Assembly (NCBI GenBank): GCA_013297655.1 | Contig: JAAFHV010000043.1 | Span: forward strand, 1 to 45,865 | DNA length: 45,865 bases | Direction: 5' to 3' | Source of the DNA: Myxococcales bacterium | GTDB lineage: Bacteria; Myxococcota_A; Polyangia; Polyangiales; Polyangiaceae | Shown: one piece after another, positions 32,843 through 40,031 of the stretch | Layout: each line of letters starts with the position of its first letter | Position numbering within the stretch: the first letter of the stretch is position 1 | The notes under the pieces: model-generated | The model's database searches: none | What the model saw: the letters and a program-made list of their open reading frames with translations, nothing else | What the model was told of the DNA's origin: nothing | Translations under genes and position numbers: made by a program

Positions 32843-33469
32843 TCACGGGAGCAAGCGGCTGAGCTCCTTGTGGAGCTTCTGAAACGATCGCGACGGGCTC
32901 TTGGCCCCTTCCGCGAGGGGCAGGCGCTTGGCGAGGCGAGCCTGATCCGCCGTGGGGGCGTAGCTTCCGAGCCAACCCTCGAGCACCTTCTTGCAGTCTC
33001 GGATCGCCTCGATCTCGCGCGTTGGCTGCCAAGCTTGTGCGGCAGGGCAGGTGGGGACGACGGCGGTCCGATGGTGAAGGAACCACGCCTCGAACTCTCT
33101 GTCGGCGATGACGACTCCGATTTCCTTGTGCCCCGCTACGGCCCTTGCGCGTTCGAGAACGTGAGCTCCAAGAGGTTGCTCGTTCTTTCGGGCACGCTCG
33201 CGGCAGGCGTCGTCCGCGTCGAGAACGATGAGCAGAAAGTCGGGGTCGGCGCGCAGGGCGGCATTTACGAAATACTCGACCCCGCGCTGGAACGCCGGCT
33301 GCAGCGGCGCCAAGAGATTCGCCTGCCCCTTGGCGCAGACGGCCTTCTCGGTCACGAGTTGCCACCGCGCGTGCAAGTTGTTCTGCGTCAGCCATTGCCT
33401 GATGAGGGCAGGCACCGCGTCAACCTCGCCTTGCCCTTCCACGATGGCGGCGATGCGTTTCCGGGTCAC
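32843..33469 (-). CDS. DUF4276 (Toprim-like) protein of an AAA-ATPase pair
   Basis: The protein has 208 residues from a GTG at 33469, which overlaps the stop codon of the ATPase gene as GTGA (33466-33469), so translation is coupled. The start of the fold reads RIAAIVEGQGEVDAVPALI, with Glu11 and Glu15 where Toprim nucleases have their catalytic Glu. LLIVLDADDAC supplies Asp84 and Asp86, and 'REFEAWFL' is the typical DUF4276 motif. The Toprim-like reading is an inference from these acidic residues. DUF4276 genes are commonly found beside AAA ATPases of the OLD/SMC-like type, an arrangement analogous to two-gene phage-defence modules (OLD, PARIS, AbiL). A role as the nuclease half of such a system is likely. 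Confidence 0.8.
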   Translation of the reverse strand: MTRKRIAAIVEGQGEVDAVPALIRQWLTQNNLHARWQLVTEKAVCAKGQANLLAPLQPAFQRGVEYFVNAALRADPDFLLIVLDADDACRERARKNEQPLGAHVLERARAVAGHKEIGVVIADREFEAWFLHHRTAVVPTCPAAQAWQPTREIEAIRDCKKVLEGWLGSYAPTADQARLAKRLPLAEGAKSPSRSFQKLHKELSRLLP

Positions 33470-34848
33470 GGTCCGATCTCGAAGAAGTTTTCCGGCGTGC
33501 GCAGCGGTTCGTCGGCCGGGAAGAGCGCGTTGATGCTCTCGAGCCCGCCGACGGTTTCGGGGGGGACGAGCGCCTCGCGCACCCCGTCCGCAACGAGGAA
33601 CACCTCGCTGCGACCCTCGACCCACTTCACGATGCGGACGCGCTCGGCCGTCACGAGCGGATGACTGAGCAGCTCGGTGCTGTGCGTGGTCACGAGGACC
33701 TGGGGGCCTGGGGGGTGGTAGTCGCTCGGTGGTTCGGGGATGGCGAGAATCGGTTCGGGACTGACGGTTCGGAGTCCGGCCGGGGATCCGCGCGTCGTTG
33801 CGTCGGCGGCTTCGAGGAGAACGGCGAGCGCTCCGTGGTGGATCGACTCTTCGATTTCGTCGATGCAGACGAGAGAGCGCGAGCCGAAACGCTCCCGGTA
33901 CCGAAGCGCAAGCAGGATGCCCAGCGAGCGCGCCGTGCCGTGCGACATCGCTTCGCCGGGTAAGGCGTGCCGGCCGTCTTTGCCGTGATCTTGTTCGAAC
34001 TCGATGTAGCGCCGACCTACGTGGGTCGTCGCGCGCACGTCTACGATCCCAGGGGCGATTCGCTCCAGCCGGGCCATTACCCAGTCGTACACGCGCTCGA
34101 CGTTGAGCTGATGCCAGTCGCTGATCACGTCACCGAGGTTCGACCCGTCCGGTGCGAGCGCGCTCGGGCTTCCCACCGGCTGGGGCGACGTGATCGCCGT
34201 CCAGGTCGGGCGCGATGCGCGTAGACCCCTGACCGCGCGCTGTGCGACCGATGCGATGCTGTCGAGTGCCCCCGTTCCGATCGCAAGATGGAGCCGTTCC
34301 GGATCAGCGACGGGGTCAGCGTGGTCCGCCGAGCGGCTTGGCCGAATTTTCTGGGCGTCGCGAGAGAACCCATCGAGCTCGTCAGAGTCGCTTCGACAGT
34401 GCTCCTCGATCACCTCGTAGCCGCGACCGTCCCCTCGCGGCCTGACCGCCAGACCATAGAGTCCTCGGGCTCGGCGTAGCTCGCGCACGTTCGCATCATC
34501 GACGATAACCACGACGTCCGCGCGAGGATCCGACGAGTAGCCCCGCGGAGGGACGAGCGAACGGGACACCCGCAGTACGTCGAGCTCGAAGGTGATCGCC
34601 AGCCGAAGCACTCTCGGCGCCTCGCCGTCACGTCCTCTCCGCAACACCCCCTGGAAGCCGCCGCGACGCTCGAGCGCAAAAGGGAGCGAGTCGACCACTG
34701 CGTCACGCAGGAACTCGATGGCGTCGATGAGCGTGCTCTTGCCCGAGGCGTTCTCGCCGATCACGATCGTAAGGTCGCTCAGCGGAAGGCGGGCGTCCTC
34801 GAACGAGCGGTAGTTTTGTAGCCGCAGCTCCGTGAGTCGAACCGCCAT
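33466..34848 (-). CDS. AAA ATPase (OLD/SMC-like), partner of DUF4276
   Basis: The protein has 460 residues from the ATG at 34848. It opens with LTELRLQNYRSFEDARLPL and Walker A G-E-N-A-S-G-K-S-T (residues 31-39), the classic start of SMC/RecF/OLD-type ATPases. The ABC-type signature is LPGEAMSHGTARSLGILLAL, Walker B is around residue 330 (L-V-C-I-D-E-I-E-E), and the H-loop is in VLVTTHSTELL. No Toprim nuclease is fused at the C-terminus. Instead the next gene, overlapping by 4 bp, encodes the DUF4276 protein. The pair looks like a split OLD-family defence module in which the ATPase senses and the partner cuts, an inference from gene order. It starts 71 bp downstream of the three-gene operon, so all five genes may share a transcript. 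Confidence 0.85.
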   Translation of the reverse strand: MAVRLTELRLQNYRSFEDARLPLSDLTIVIGENASGKSTLIDAIEFLRDAVVDSLPFALERRGGFQGVLRRGRDGEAPRVLRLAITFELDVLRVSRSLVPPRGYSSDPRADVVVIVDDANVRELRRARGLYGLAVRPRGDGRGYEVIEEHCRSDSDELDGFSRDAQKIRPSRSADHADPVADPERLHLAIGTGALDSIASVAQRAVRGLRASRPTWTAITSPQPVGSPSALAPDGSNLGDVISDWHQLNVERVYDWVMARLERIAPGIVDVRATTHVGRRYIEFEQDHGKDGRHALPGEAMSHGTARSLGILLALRYRERFGSRSLVCIDEIEESIHHGALAVLLEAADATTRGSPAGLRTVSPEPILAIPEPPSDYHPPGPQVLVTTHSTELLSHPLVTAERVRIVKWVEGRSEVFLVADGVREALVPPETVGGLESINALFPADEPLRTPENFFEIGP

Positions 34849-34919
34849 GGCGAGTTTTTACCACGGACGCCGCCAAGGTGAGGCGAAGCTGTCGATGGAC
34901 GCCGAGGACCTGACCGACG

Positions 34920-35489
34920 CTACTCTGCTGCCGGCGGCGAAGTCGCCGGAGGCTCGAGCGCCGGGGCGACGTTGGCCAGCATCCACTCGAGCGCGTCGTG
35001 CGGCGCGAGCCATGGGAGGGGAACGCGTACAGGCTGCGCGTGCTTGTTCGACGGATCGCTGCCGATGTGGGCGTGGCGAAGCGGGTGCCCGCAGGGGCCT
35101 TCTCCCTTCTGCTCGTCGTCGAGGTCGATGCGCACGTACCACGGAGCACCGGTGCTCTTGTCCTTCCCTACGAGGCTCATCGTGTACTGCTCGAGACGCC
35201 CGTCGCGGTGAAGCGCGATTCTGAACGCGAGCTTGGGATCGTCGAGATGCGGAAGCTCCTTGAGAAGGATCGCGGGGACGTGGGCCTTCACCGTGGGCAT
35301 CGTCGCCCCGGCGCGCGGTTCGATCTCGACGGCGTTGCTCCGACGTTTCACGCGATAGCGCTCGTGGGCGCCACAAAGACCATGGGACGACAGGCGAGTA
35401 AGTAGCTTTATGATCTCGGTCTCCCAGAGCTGCTTCTTTAGGTCGCGAGCGCTTTCGATCTCGCTGCGCAAAAGCTCCCAGCGAGTCAT
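34920..35489 (-). CDS. Unrecognised 189-residue protein, last gene of the three-gene ATPase operon (candidate effector)
   Basis: The ATG at 35489 overlaps the stop codon of the preceding gene (ATGA at 35486-35489), so translation is coupled. The N-terminus is helical (MTRWELLRSEIESARDLKKQLWETEIIKLLTRL). A strand-rich middle follows (KAHVPAILLKELPHLDDPKLAFRIALHRDGRLEQYTMSLVG, positions about 65-108). Then come WYVRIDLDDEQ and a His-rich segment G-H-P-L-R-H-A-H-I-G, and the protein ends in a Pro-rich helical tail. I recognise no family with confidence; the overall layout slightly recalls small toxin-like proteins of the DUF6516 kind. The clustered His residues could bind metal or catalyse. Its position behind an ATPase and a Rossmann-like protein makes it the most likely effector of the operon; that is inference. 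Confidence 0.7.
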   Translation of the reverse strand: MTRWELLRSEIESARDLKKQLWETEIIKLLTRLSSHGLCGAHERYRVKRRSNAVEIEPRAGATMPTVKAHVPAILLKELPHLDDPKLAFRIALHRDGRLEQYTMSLVGKDKSTGAPWYVRIDLDDEQKGEGPCGHPLRHAHIGSDPSNKHAQPVRVPLPWLAPHDALEWMLANVAPALEPPATSPPAAE

Positions 35490-36049
35490 GGGCGGCCCTC
35501 TTCGAGAGACAGCGCCTCGCTCAGGATATGGTTGTTCTCGAGGGTGTCCGGAAGTGCGCCGCTTCGCCACTCCGCGAGCCAGTCGGTGAACGACTTTCCA
35601 TGGGTGGCCTCGAACGTTTTCTCGAGCTCGGCGATCGACGGAGACCGACCGACCTCGAAGCTCGCGTCGCGAGCGAAGCTCGACAGCGAGGTGGCGTCTT
35701 GCAGCGCGCGCTCGCCGGAGCCGCCACGCATCAGAAGCAACACGAAGCGCGCCGGGCCGAGCGTGAAGTGATCGCGGTTCCGGTCGAAAAAGGTGACCGT
35801 TGCCGCGGGATTGCTCGGGTCGACGAGGACGAGGGCTTCATCGCGAGCGCACGCGAGCGCCTCTTCTCCGGAGCGGACGAGCTTTGTCGCGGTGGGGGAT
35901 GCCAGCGCGGCGAGGCGCTCGATGAGCTCGTCCCGAGACGAGGGGTCGTGAAAGATCGCGATCGAGATCGGCTCGGCGAGCTCGAAGACCGCGGCAGGGC
36001 CGATGGTGTCGTCGGCGAGGGGCGAAGCTGCGTCAGCCAACGGGGACAC
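35486..36049 (-). CDS. Rossmann-like 'RD' protein, middle gene of the ATPase operon
   Basis: The protein has 187 residues from the ATG at 36049, which lies inside the end of the ATPase gene (17-bp overlap). Strands and helices alternate: ISIAIFHDPSSRDELIERLAAL, then ALVLVDPSNPAATVTFFDRNRD, then ARFVLLLMRGGSGERALQDATSLSSFARD. In my reading the middle part resembles the segment 'F-x-x-L-N-x-x-R-D ... P-D-L-x-S-F-x-R' that precedes TPR or STAND ATPase regions in many bacterial signalling and conflict proteins. That likeness is not proven. The C-terminus (ELEKTFEATHGKSFTDWLAEWRSG) is helical. There is no catalytic signature. It could be an adaptor between the ATPase and the 189-residue protein encoded next, with both junctions overlapping. 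Confidence 0.7.
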   Translation of the reverse strand: MSPLADAASPLADDTIGPAAVFELAEPISIAIFHDPSSRDELIERLAALASPTATKLVRSGEEALACARDEALVLVDPSNPAATVTFFDRNRDHFTLGPARFVLLLMRGGSGERALQDATSLSSFARDASFEVGRSPSIAELEKTFEATHGKSFTDWLAEWRSGALPDTLENNHILSEALSLEEGRP

Positions 36050-37103
36050 CTACGGCGCTGGCGAGCAGCGGAGCGACGCGGAGGATGTTCCCGTTCGACG
36101 TGGGGTATTCGAGTAACAGACCGTTGGCGAGAAATCGCACCTTCCGCGACGTCTCTACTTCGAGACCGGACGTCCCGTGGGCTGCCCGCAGGGACGCAGC
36201 ATCGCCGTCCTTAAGAAGTCGGAGCATGAACGCCGTTTGGTCAGCCTCCGCGCGCGCCACGTCGTCGTCGGTTGGCGTGGTCGCACCGCGCACCGTGCCA
36301 TAAAGAGCCGCCTTTTGGAGGAGCTGAAGGTACGTGCGTACCAGCCCTCCGCTCGCACGAATCGCTCGGCGCATCGCCGAAACGAGGACGACGTTCGTGT
36401 GCCCGATGAGATCGTCTGGGATTCCAAGGCGGCGTCCGACCAGCTCGAAGAGGCGCTTCCAAGCGCGTTCCCATTCGGGATTGAAGTCCGGCACGACGTT
36501 CACTGGGCCCACCGAGACGAGATGGTAGTCCGCGAGTGCGTGGGCGGACTGGCCGGTGATGACCTCCATCGGCGCCACCACGATCACCTGGGCTTCCCCG
36601 CGAAGCTCCCCTAGCGCGGTCAGCGTTCGTCGCGCGAGGCCCTCAGACGCTTTTTCGAGCCCGTCGACGAGGATGCCGACCGGCCGACCGTCGCTCCCGA
36701 AGGCGCGAACCATCCCGAGGAGACGATCGCGTCCCCGCGCGCCAAAGCCGTCGAAGGTTGCGCCGATAGGGATGTGCGCGGGCGATGTACCGAACATCTC
36801 GGCCGCGATGGCGTCGAGCACGTCGTCGAGAGAGGTGTTGTCGCTGTACGGCAGGACACGGTCGAGCCGCACGAGCGTGCCGTGCCAACGTGTCGCCCGA
36901 CGCGCTACAAGCGCCGCGAGCTCGGTGCTTTTGCCTGCCCCCGCGGGACCGAAGAACGCGACGGGCTGGTCGAGGCCGGCCTGGAATAGCAGATCGACCT
37001 CGGCGGCTCCGGCACCGTCGCGACGAACGTACAACTTCCCCGCCTCGGTCTCGGCGGGGTCGAGCGGGCGCGTGGGGCTGAGGGCTTTCCAGTCGAGAGT
37101 CAC
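36033..37103 (-). CDS. P-loop ATPase (AAA_16/STAND-like), first gene of a three-gene operon
   Basis: The protein has 356 residues from a GTG at 37103. Walker A G-P-A-G-A-G-K-S-T is at residues 52-60, and Walker B is V-G-I-L-V-D-G-L-E-K with Asp147. A sensor-like segment, AQVIVVAPMEVITGQ, follows, then an all-helical lid (PEWERAWKRLFELVGRRLGIPDDLI...SAMRRAIRASGGLVRTYLQLL). The end looks like a winged helix (VRFLANGLLLEYPTSNGNILRVAPLLASAVG). This order is that of ORC/Cdc6-like and STAND NTPases used as switches. The protein is short, has no fused effector or repeat-sensor domain, and instead overlaps two more genes. It probably acts as the nucleotide-driven switch of the operon. The 139-bp gap upstream separates it from the damaged HNH gene. 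Confidence 0.8.
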   Translation of the reverse strand: MTLDWKALSPTRPLDPAETEAGKLYVRRDGAGAAEVDLLFQAGLDQPVAFFGPAGAGKSTELAALVARRATRWHGTLVRLDRVLPYSDNTSLDDVLDAIAAEMFGTSPAHIPIGATFDGFGARGRDRLLGMVRAFGSDGRPVGILVDGLEKASEGLARRTLTALGELRGEAQVIVVAPMEVITGQSAHALADYHLVSVGPVNVVPDFNPEWERAWKRLFELVGRRLGIPDDLIGHTNVVLVSAMRRAIRASGGLVRTYLQLLQKAALYGTVRGATTPTDDDVARAEADQTAFMLRLLKDGDAASLRAAHGTSGLEVETSRKVRFLANGLLLEYPTSNGNILRVAPLLASAVGVPVG

Positions 37104-37242
37104 GAGGGGCAGGGTAGTCTAGCGCGCGCCGCGGGCCAACGACGGGGCCGACTCGAAGCGGCGAAGGCGCCAGCAACGAGGCTCGCGAGACGGACCGCCG
37201 CACGCAAGGCCGAGTTCCTCGCGCGGCCCTTCGAGCACGGCG

Positions 37243-37831
37243 CTATTGGAGCTTCCACTCCACCACGCCAAGCATTGGCGGAAGCGCGGGCAGAGCGCGG
37301 TCGCGCCATTTCGGGAGGTAGCTCCGCCACGCGGGCTTACCGTAGTCCTTCACGCCTTCGTTCTTGAAGAGAGAGAGGAACGCCTTCCACTGCTGGTAGC
37401 GAAGCGATGGGAGGTCGCCCGCGTTTAATCCAAGCGTCTCGATGTCGGCGCGAGCGGCCTCGTCGTCCGAGGTGATGAAGAGCGCGCCATCGTGGCCGGT
37501 TCGCGTTTCGTACTTGAGCTTGGCGATGGCGAGCGCCTGGGTGGGGTCGAGCGAGATGCGAGTGTTCTCTTGCGCGACGTCGCAGGTGTTTGCTGGGCCA
37601 GACGTTCCCTTGCACGATGCGAGCAAGTTCGCCCAGGTGAGCGCGGTGCTTCACGGGGACGAGATGCGCGACGCGCGTGTCCGGATCGTCCCAGATCCGG
37701 CGTATGCAGAAGGCGCAGAGGTGGCCCTGCTCCGCGAGGAGTCTCGCTCGAAGCGCACCTTTGTCGGCGACTTCGTCGATTCGGCCCTCGCCGGCAAGCG
37801 TCGCCACGGCGATGGTCCCTAACCCATGCAC
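37243..37831 (-). pseudogene. HNH endonuclease (PtuB / TIGR02646-like), frameshifted and probably 5'-truncated
   Basis: Two frames must be joined. The first (GTG at 37831 downward) gives ALRARLLAEQGHLCAFCIRRI, then RVAHLVPVKHR. The second resumes as ALTWANLLASCKGTSG, NTCDVAQENTRISLDP, and runs to the stop codon at 37243. The junction lies around 37636-37650 and looks like one missing base. Joined, the protein has the layout of HNH nucleases of the retron-associated/Septu PtuB group: C-x-x-C, a [EA]-H-x-x-P block, W-x-N-L-L-A-S-C, and N-x-R-I-S-L-D-P. The N-terminal 40 or so residues usual in the family appear short, and the start abuts the oppositely oriented YCII gene with only 11 bp between, leaving no room for a promoter. 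It is therefore probably a dead remnant, unless the base loss is a sequencing error. Confidence 0.7.
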
Positions 37832-37842
37832 AGGAGTTTACT

Positions 37843-38189
37843 TTGAAATACGTACTCATGATTTATCACTCGCCCACCTTCGACGCGAAAAAGCTCTCGA
37901 AGGAGGAGCACGCCGAGATCGCGAGCCAATATCGCGCCGTGAGCGCCGCTTCCAACGCAACGCCGGGCCCGCCTCTCGGCCTTCCCGAGCAGGCAACCAC
38001 CGTCCGCGTCAACGACGGGGTAGTGTCGTCTTCGCCGGGGCCTTATGTGACCGTCGCCGGTGGCGCGGTCGGGGCTTTCTGATCCTGGAAGCCGAAAGCC
38101 TCGACGAAGCCGTATCCATCGCGGCCAAGATCCCTCCCGCACGCCTCGGTGGCACGATCGAGGTAAGGCCCTGCGCAGTGTACTGGTGA
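37843..38189 (+). pseudogene. YCII-related protein, frameshifted at a G tract
   Basis: A TTG start at 37843 has AGGAG six bases upstream. The first frame reads KYVLMIYHSPTFDAKKLS and later ATTVRVNDGVV and PYVTVAGGAVG, the standard YCII-related (DGPF-type) opening. It then hits a stop. The rest of the domain, FLILEAESLDEAVSIAAKIP and GTIEVRPCAVYW, continues in the next frame to a TGA at 38187-38189. The break is at the run of four G at 38071-38074, where five G would restore the frame and give about 115 residues, normal for the family. YCII-like proteins are small dimeric ferredoxin-fold enzymes of mostly unknown role, often next to ECF sigma factors of the SigJ type; none is adjacent here. 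Homopolymer sequencing error is a real possibility. Confidence 0.75.
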
Positions 38190-38363
38190 GGCTCGCAGCT
38201 CGGCGAAAATCCTCGGTCATTAAGCGGTTCGGTGATCTAGGGCGATGGGGATTTCGAGCACACTTCGCCGCGGTCGTGGCGCAGGTGTGCAGCGTACTTC
38301 ATAGGCCGCGCGCCCACTTCTCTCGAATCGACGCTGTCCGTCCGCGCCTTGGGCCACCGTCGT

Positions 38364-39500
38364 TCAATTCATCGCGGCACGAAGCACGTATTTTCCGAAC
38401 ATCTCGACGGGATCCTGGCTGCCCTTCCCGTCGTAGTCGCTCCCGGTGAACGCCGCGACGAGTCGGTAGGCCGGCGCGACGAAGACGTACTGACCGCCGT
38501 TGCCTCGCGCGAAGATCACGTCGACGGGCGTGCCGGCGACGTTGAACGTGTTTATCCACCAGAGCGAACCGTACCGCGAATCTCCGAGGGAGGTTCGCGC
38601 GGTCATCGAGCTCGTGACCCAGCTTTCCGACAGCACGCGCCGGCCGCGCCACGTTCCACGGTCCAGGAAGAGCTGGCCGAGCTTGGCGAAGTCCCGCGGC
38701 CGGAGCCGGAGATGGCCTCCGGTGTCCGCGTCCCCATTCGGCGCGAGGGCCCATTGCGGGCCTATCACGTCGAGCTTGTCGAAGAGCGCTTCCCGCGCAA
38801 ACTCCGGGACCGAGCGCTTCGTGGCGCGCGCGACGACAGCGCCGAGCGCCACCACTCCACCGGTACAATAACGGGTCGACTGCCCCGGCGCGTGCGCCAT
38901 GGGCAGGTCGAGGGTGAAGCGCACCCAATCGTGGGTGCCGTACATGTTCTCTTCGTTGCCAGGGCTATCCGGCACCCAGTCGTCGCACGCGAGCCCGCCC
39001 TGCATATCGAGCAAGTGCCGTATCGTGATGGCGTCTTTCCGAGGGTCCGGGTTCGCGATGGGCGCGCCATTGGCGAAGAAGCTCGTCACCGTCGCATTCT
39101 CGGAGAGCATCCCGCGATCGATCGCCGCCCCCACGAGCGCGGAGGTGAACGTCTTCGTCGCAGAGCGCAGATCGTGAGGTGTATCTCGCGTAAACCCATT
39201 CCAATAGCGTTCGTGTACGAGTCGGCCGTCCTTCGCGACGACGAGGGCGTCGGGCCGATAGGTGCCTGCCGCGATCTTCGCGTCGAGGTCGTCGAGCAGC
39301 GCCGTTGCCATCGTGGCTCGTGGTGCCGTCGCGCCCATCCACCCGTCTGGCGCGCCCCCAGACGGATCGGGCCCGGCGGCCCCACTTTCGCCGTCGGCCG
39401 CCGCATCGGCGACCTTCGTCGCGACGTTCGGATCGTGCGGCGCGCACGCGAGTGAACACAAGGAGACGAAGCCCGTCAGTGCATACCGCCAGGTGGACAT
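38364..39500 (-). CDS. Serine hydrolase, class C beta-lactamase-like, lipoprotein
   Basis: The protein has 378 residues from the ATG at 39500. The lipobox is around L-A-C (residues 17-19), followed by an Asp/Gly/Pro-rich linker. The active-site Ser is in S-A-T-K (Ser113, Lys116) within LRSATKTFTSALVGAAIDRG. The Tyr motif is RYCTGG, in place of the common Y-S-N, and the third motif is near A-R-G-N-G-G-Q-Y. This is the AmpC / EstB / D-aminopeptidase fold (penicillin-binding-protein-like), more often an esterase or peptidase than a true beta-lactamase. It should act outside the inner membrane. A perfect 16-bp palindrome lies 7 bp upstream of the start codon and probably controls it. The gene is followed by a 174-bp gap with nothing recognisable. 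Confidence 0.88.
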   Translation of the reverse strand: MSTWRYALTGFVSLCSLACAPHDPNVATKVADAAADGESGAAGPDPSGGAPDGWMGATAPRATMATALLDDLDAKIAAGTYRPDALVVAKDGRLVHERYWNGFTRDTPHDLRSATKTFTSALVGAAIDRGMLSENATVTSFFANGAPIANPDPRKDAITIRHLLDMQGGLACDDWVPDSPGNEENMYGTHDWVRFTLDLPMAHAPGQSTRYCTGGVVALGAVVARATKRSVPEFAREALFDKLDVIGPQWALAPNGDADTGGHLRLRPRDFAKLGQLFLDRGTWRGRRVLSESWVTSSMTARTSLGDSRYGSLWWINTFNVAGTPVDVIFARGNGGQYVFVAPAYRLVAAFTGSDYDGKGSQDPVEMFGKYVLRAAMN

Positions 39501-39507
39501 CCCTATT

Positions 39508-39523
39508 TACTACGCGCGTAGTA
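39508..39523. promoter_or_regulatory. Perfect 16-bp palindrome, probable operator of the serine hydrolase gene
   Basis: tactacgcgcgtagta is fully self-complementary and begins 7 bp upstream of the ATG at 39500 (minus strand). This is the place where a repressor would block initiation. Size and symmetry suit a TetR-type dimer, although no regulator gene is next to it. Confidence 0.6.
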
Positions 39524-40031
39524 GTCGCCGGTCAAGCGAAGCACCATCGCGGGCGCGCCACCGTCCTCGCCTTTCCACGATTCGCGGGCTGCCACTCTGC
39601 AACTACGCCATTCGGAAGCTCTCGCAGAGGGCGCCGAAGCTCGCGGCGCGAGGGTTCGACATCGAGAGCTTCTTCGAGTCACCGGCGGCACGGGTGAGCT
39701 AGTGAATCCCAATTGGTCGTCCCGGGGGGCTCGTCGTCGACGCGAGGTTCATTTCGAGGCGGTGGTGCTTACTACTGACGACCGTTTGCCTGCCGGCTTG
39801 CGCACTCCTCGTCGGTTGGACGACAAAGAGCCTCGCGGACGCGCTAGGCCCTGATTCTTCGGCATCGCAAGATGGCACCTCTATCCATATTTGCGAGACG
39901 CGTGGGGCGGTCACGGGCTCGACGCGTGCGATACGCTTCGAGCGGGTGAAGAGAAGGCATAGAGGCGTACGTTCGTTCACTTCCACCCAAGTCACGGGCT
40001 CACCCCTCGGCGCGCTCTCCGCGACCGCTTC
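39524..40031. other. 508-bp region without a supported gene
   Basis: No complete gene is evident. One plus-strand frame ending at TAA 40033-40035 has a membrane-like stretch, R-W-C-L-L-L-T-T-V-C-L-P-A-C-A-L-L-V-G-W, from about 39763, then a polar tail. It lacks any ATG, GTG or TTG start. Another plus frame ending at 39702 closes with CNYAIRKLSQRAPKLAARGF and E-S-F-F-E-S. Base composition is less G/C-biased at third positions than in neighbouring genes. Decayed coding sequence is the best reading. Confidence 0.35.

Noticed and set aside
36033-37831. Complete Septu system (ATPase + HNH)
   Set aside because: The HNH gene precedes the ATPase, is broken, and the ATPase is STAND/ORC-like rather than PtuA/SMC-like.
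37243-37831. Retron
   Set aside because: The HNH family is retron-associated, but no reverse transcriptase or msr/msd-like structure is present in the window.
39503-39712. Small minus-strand gene upstream of the serine hydrolase
   Set aside because: Its end would cover the operator palindrome, codon use is not gene-like and no homologous motif is visible.
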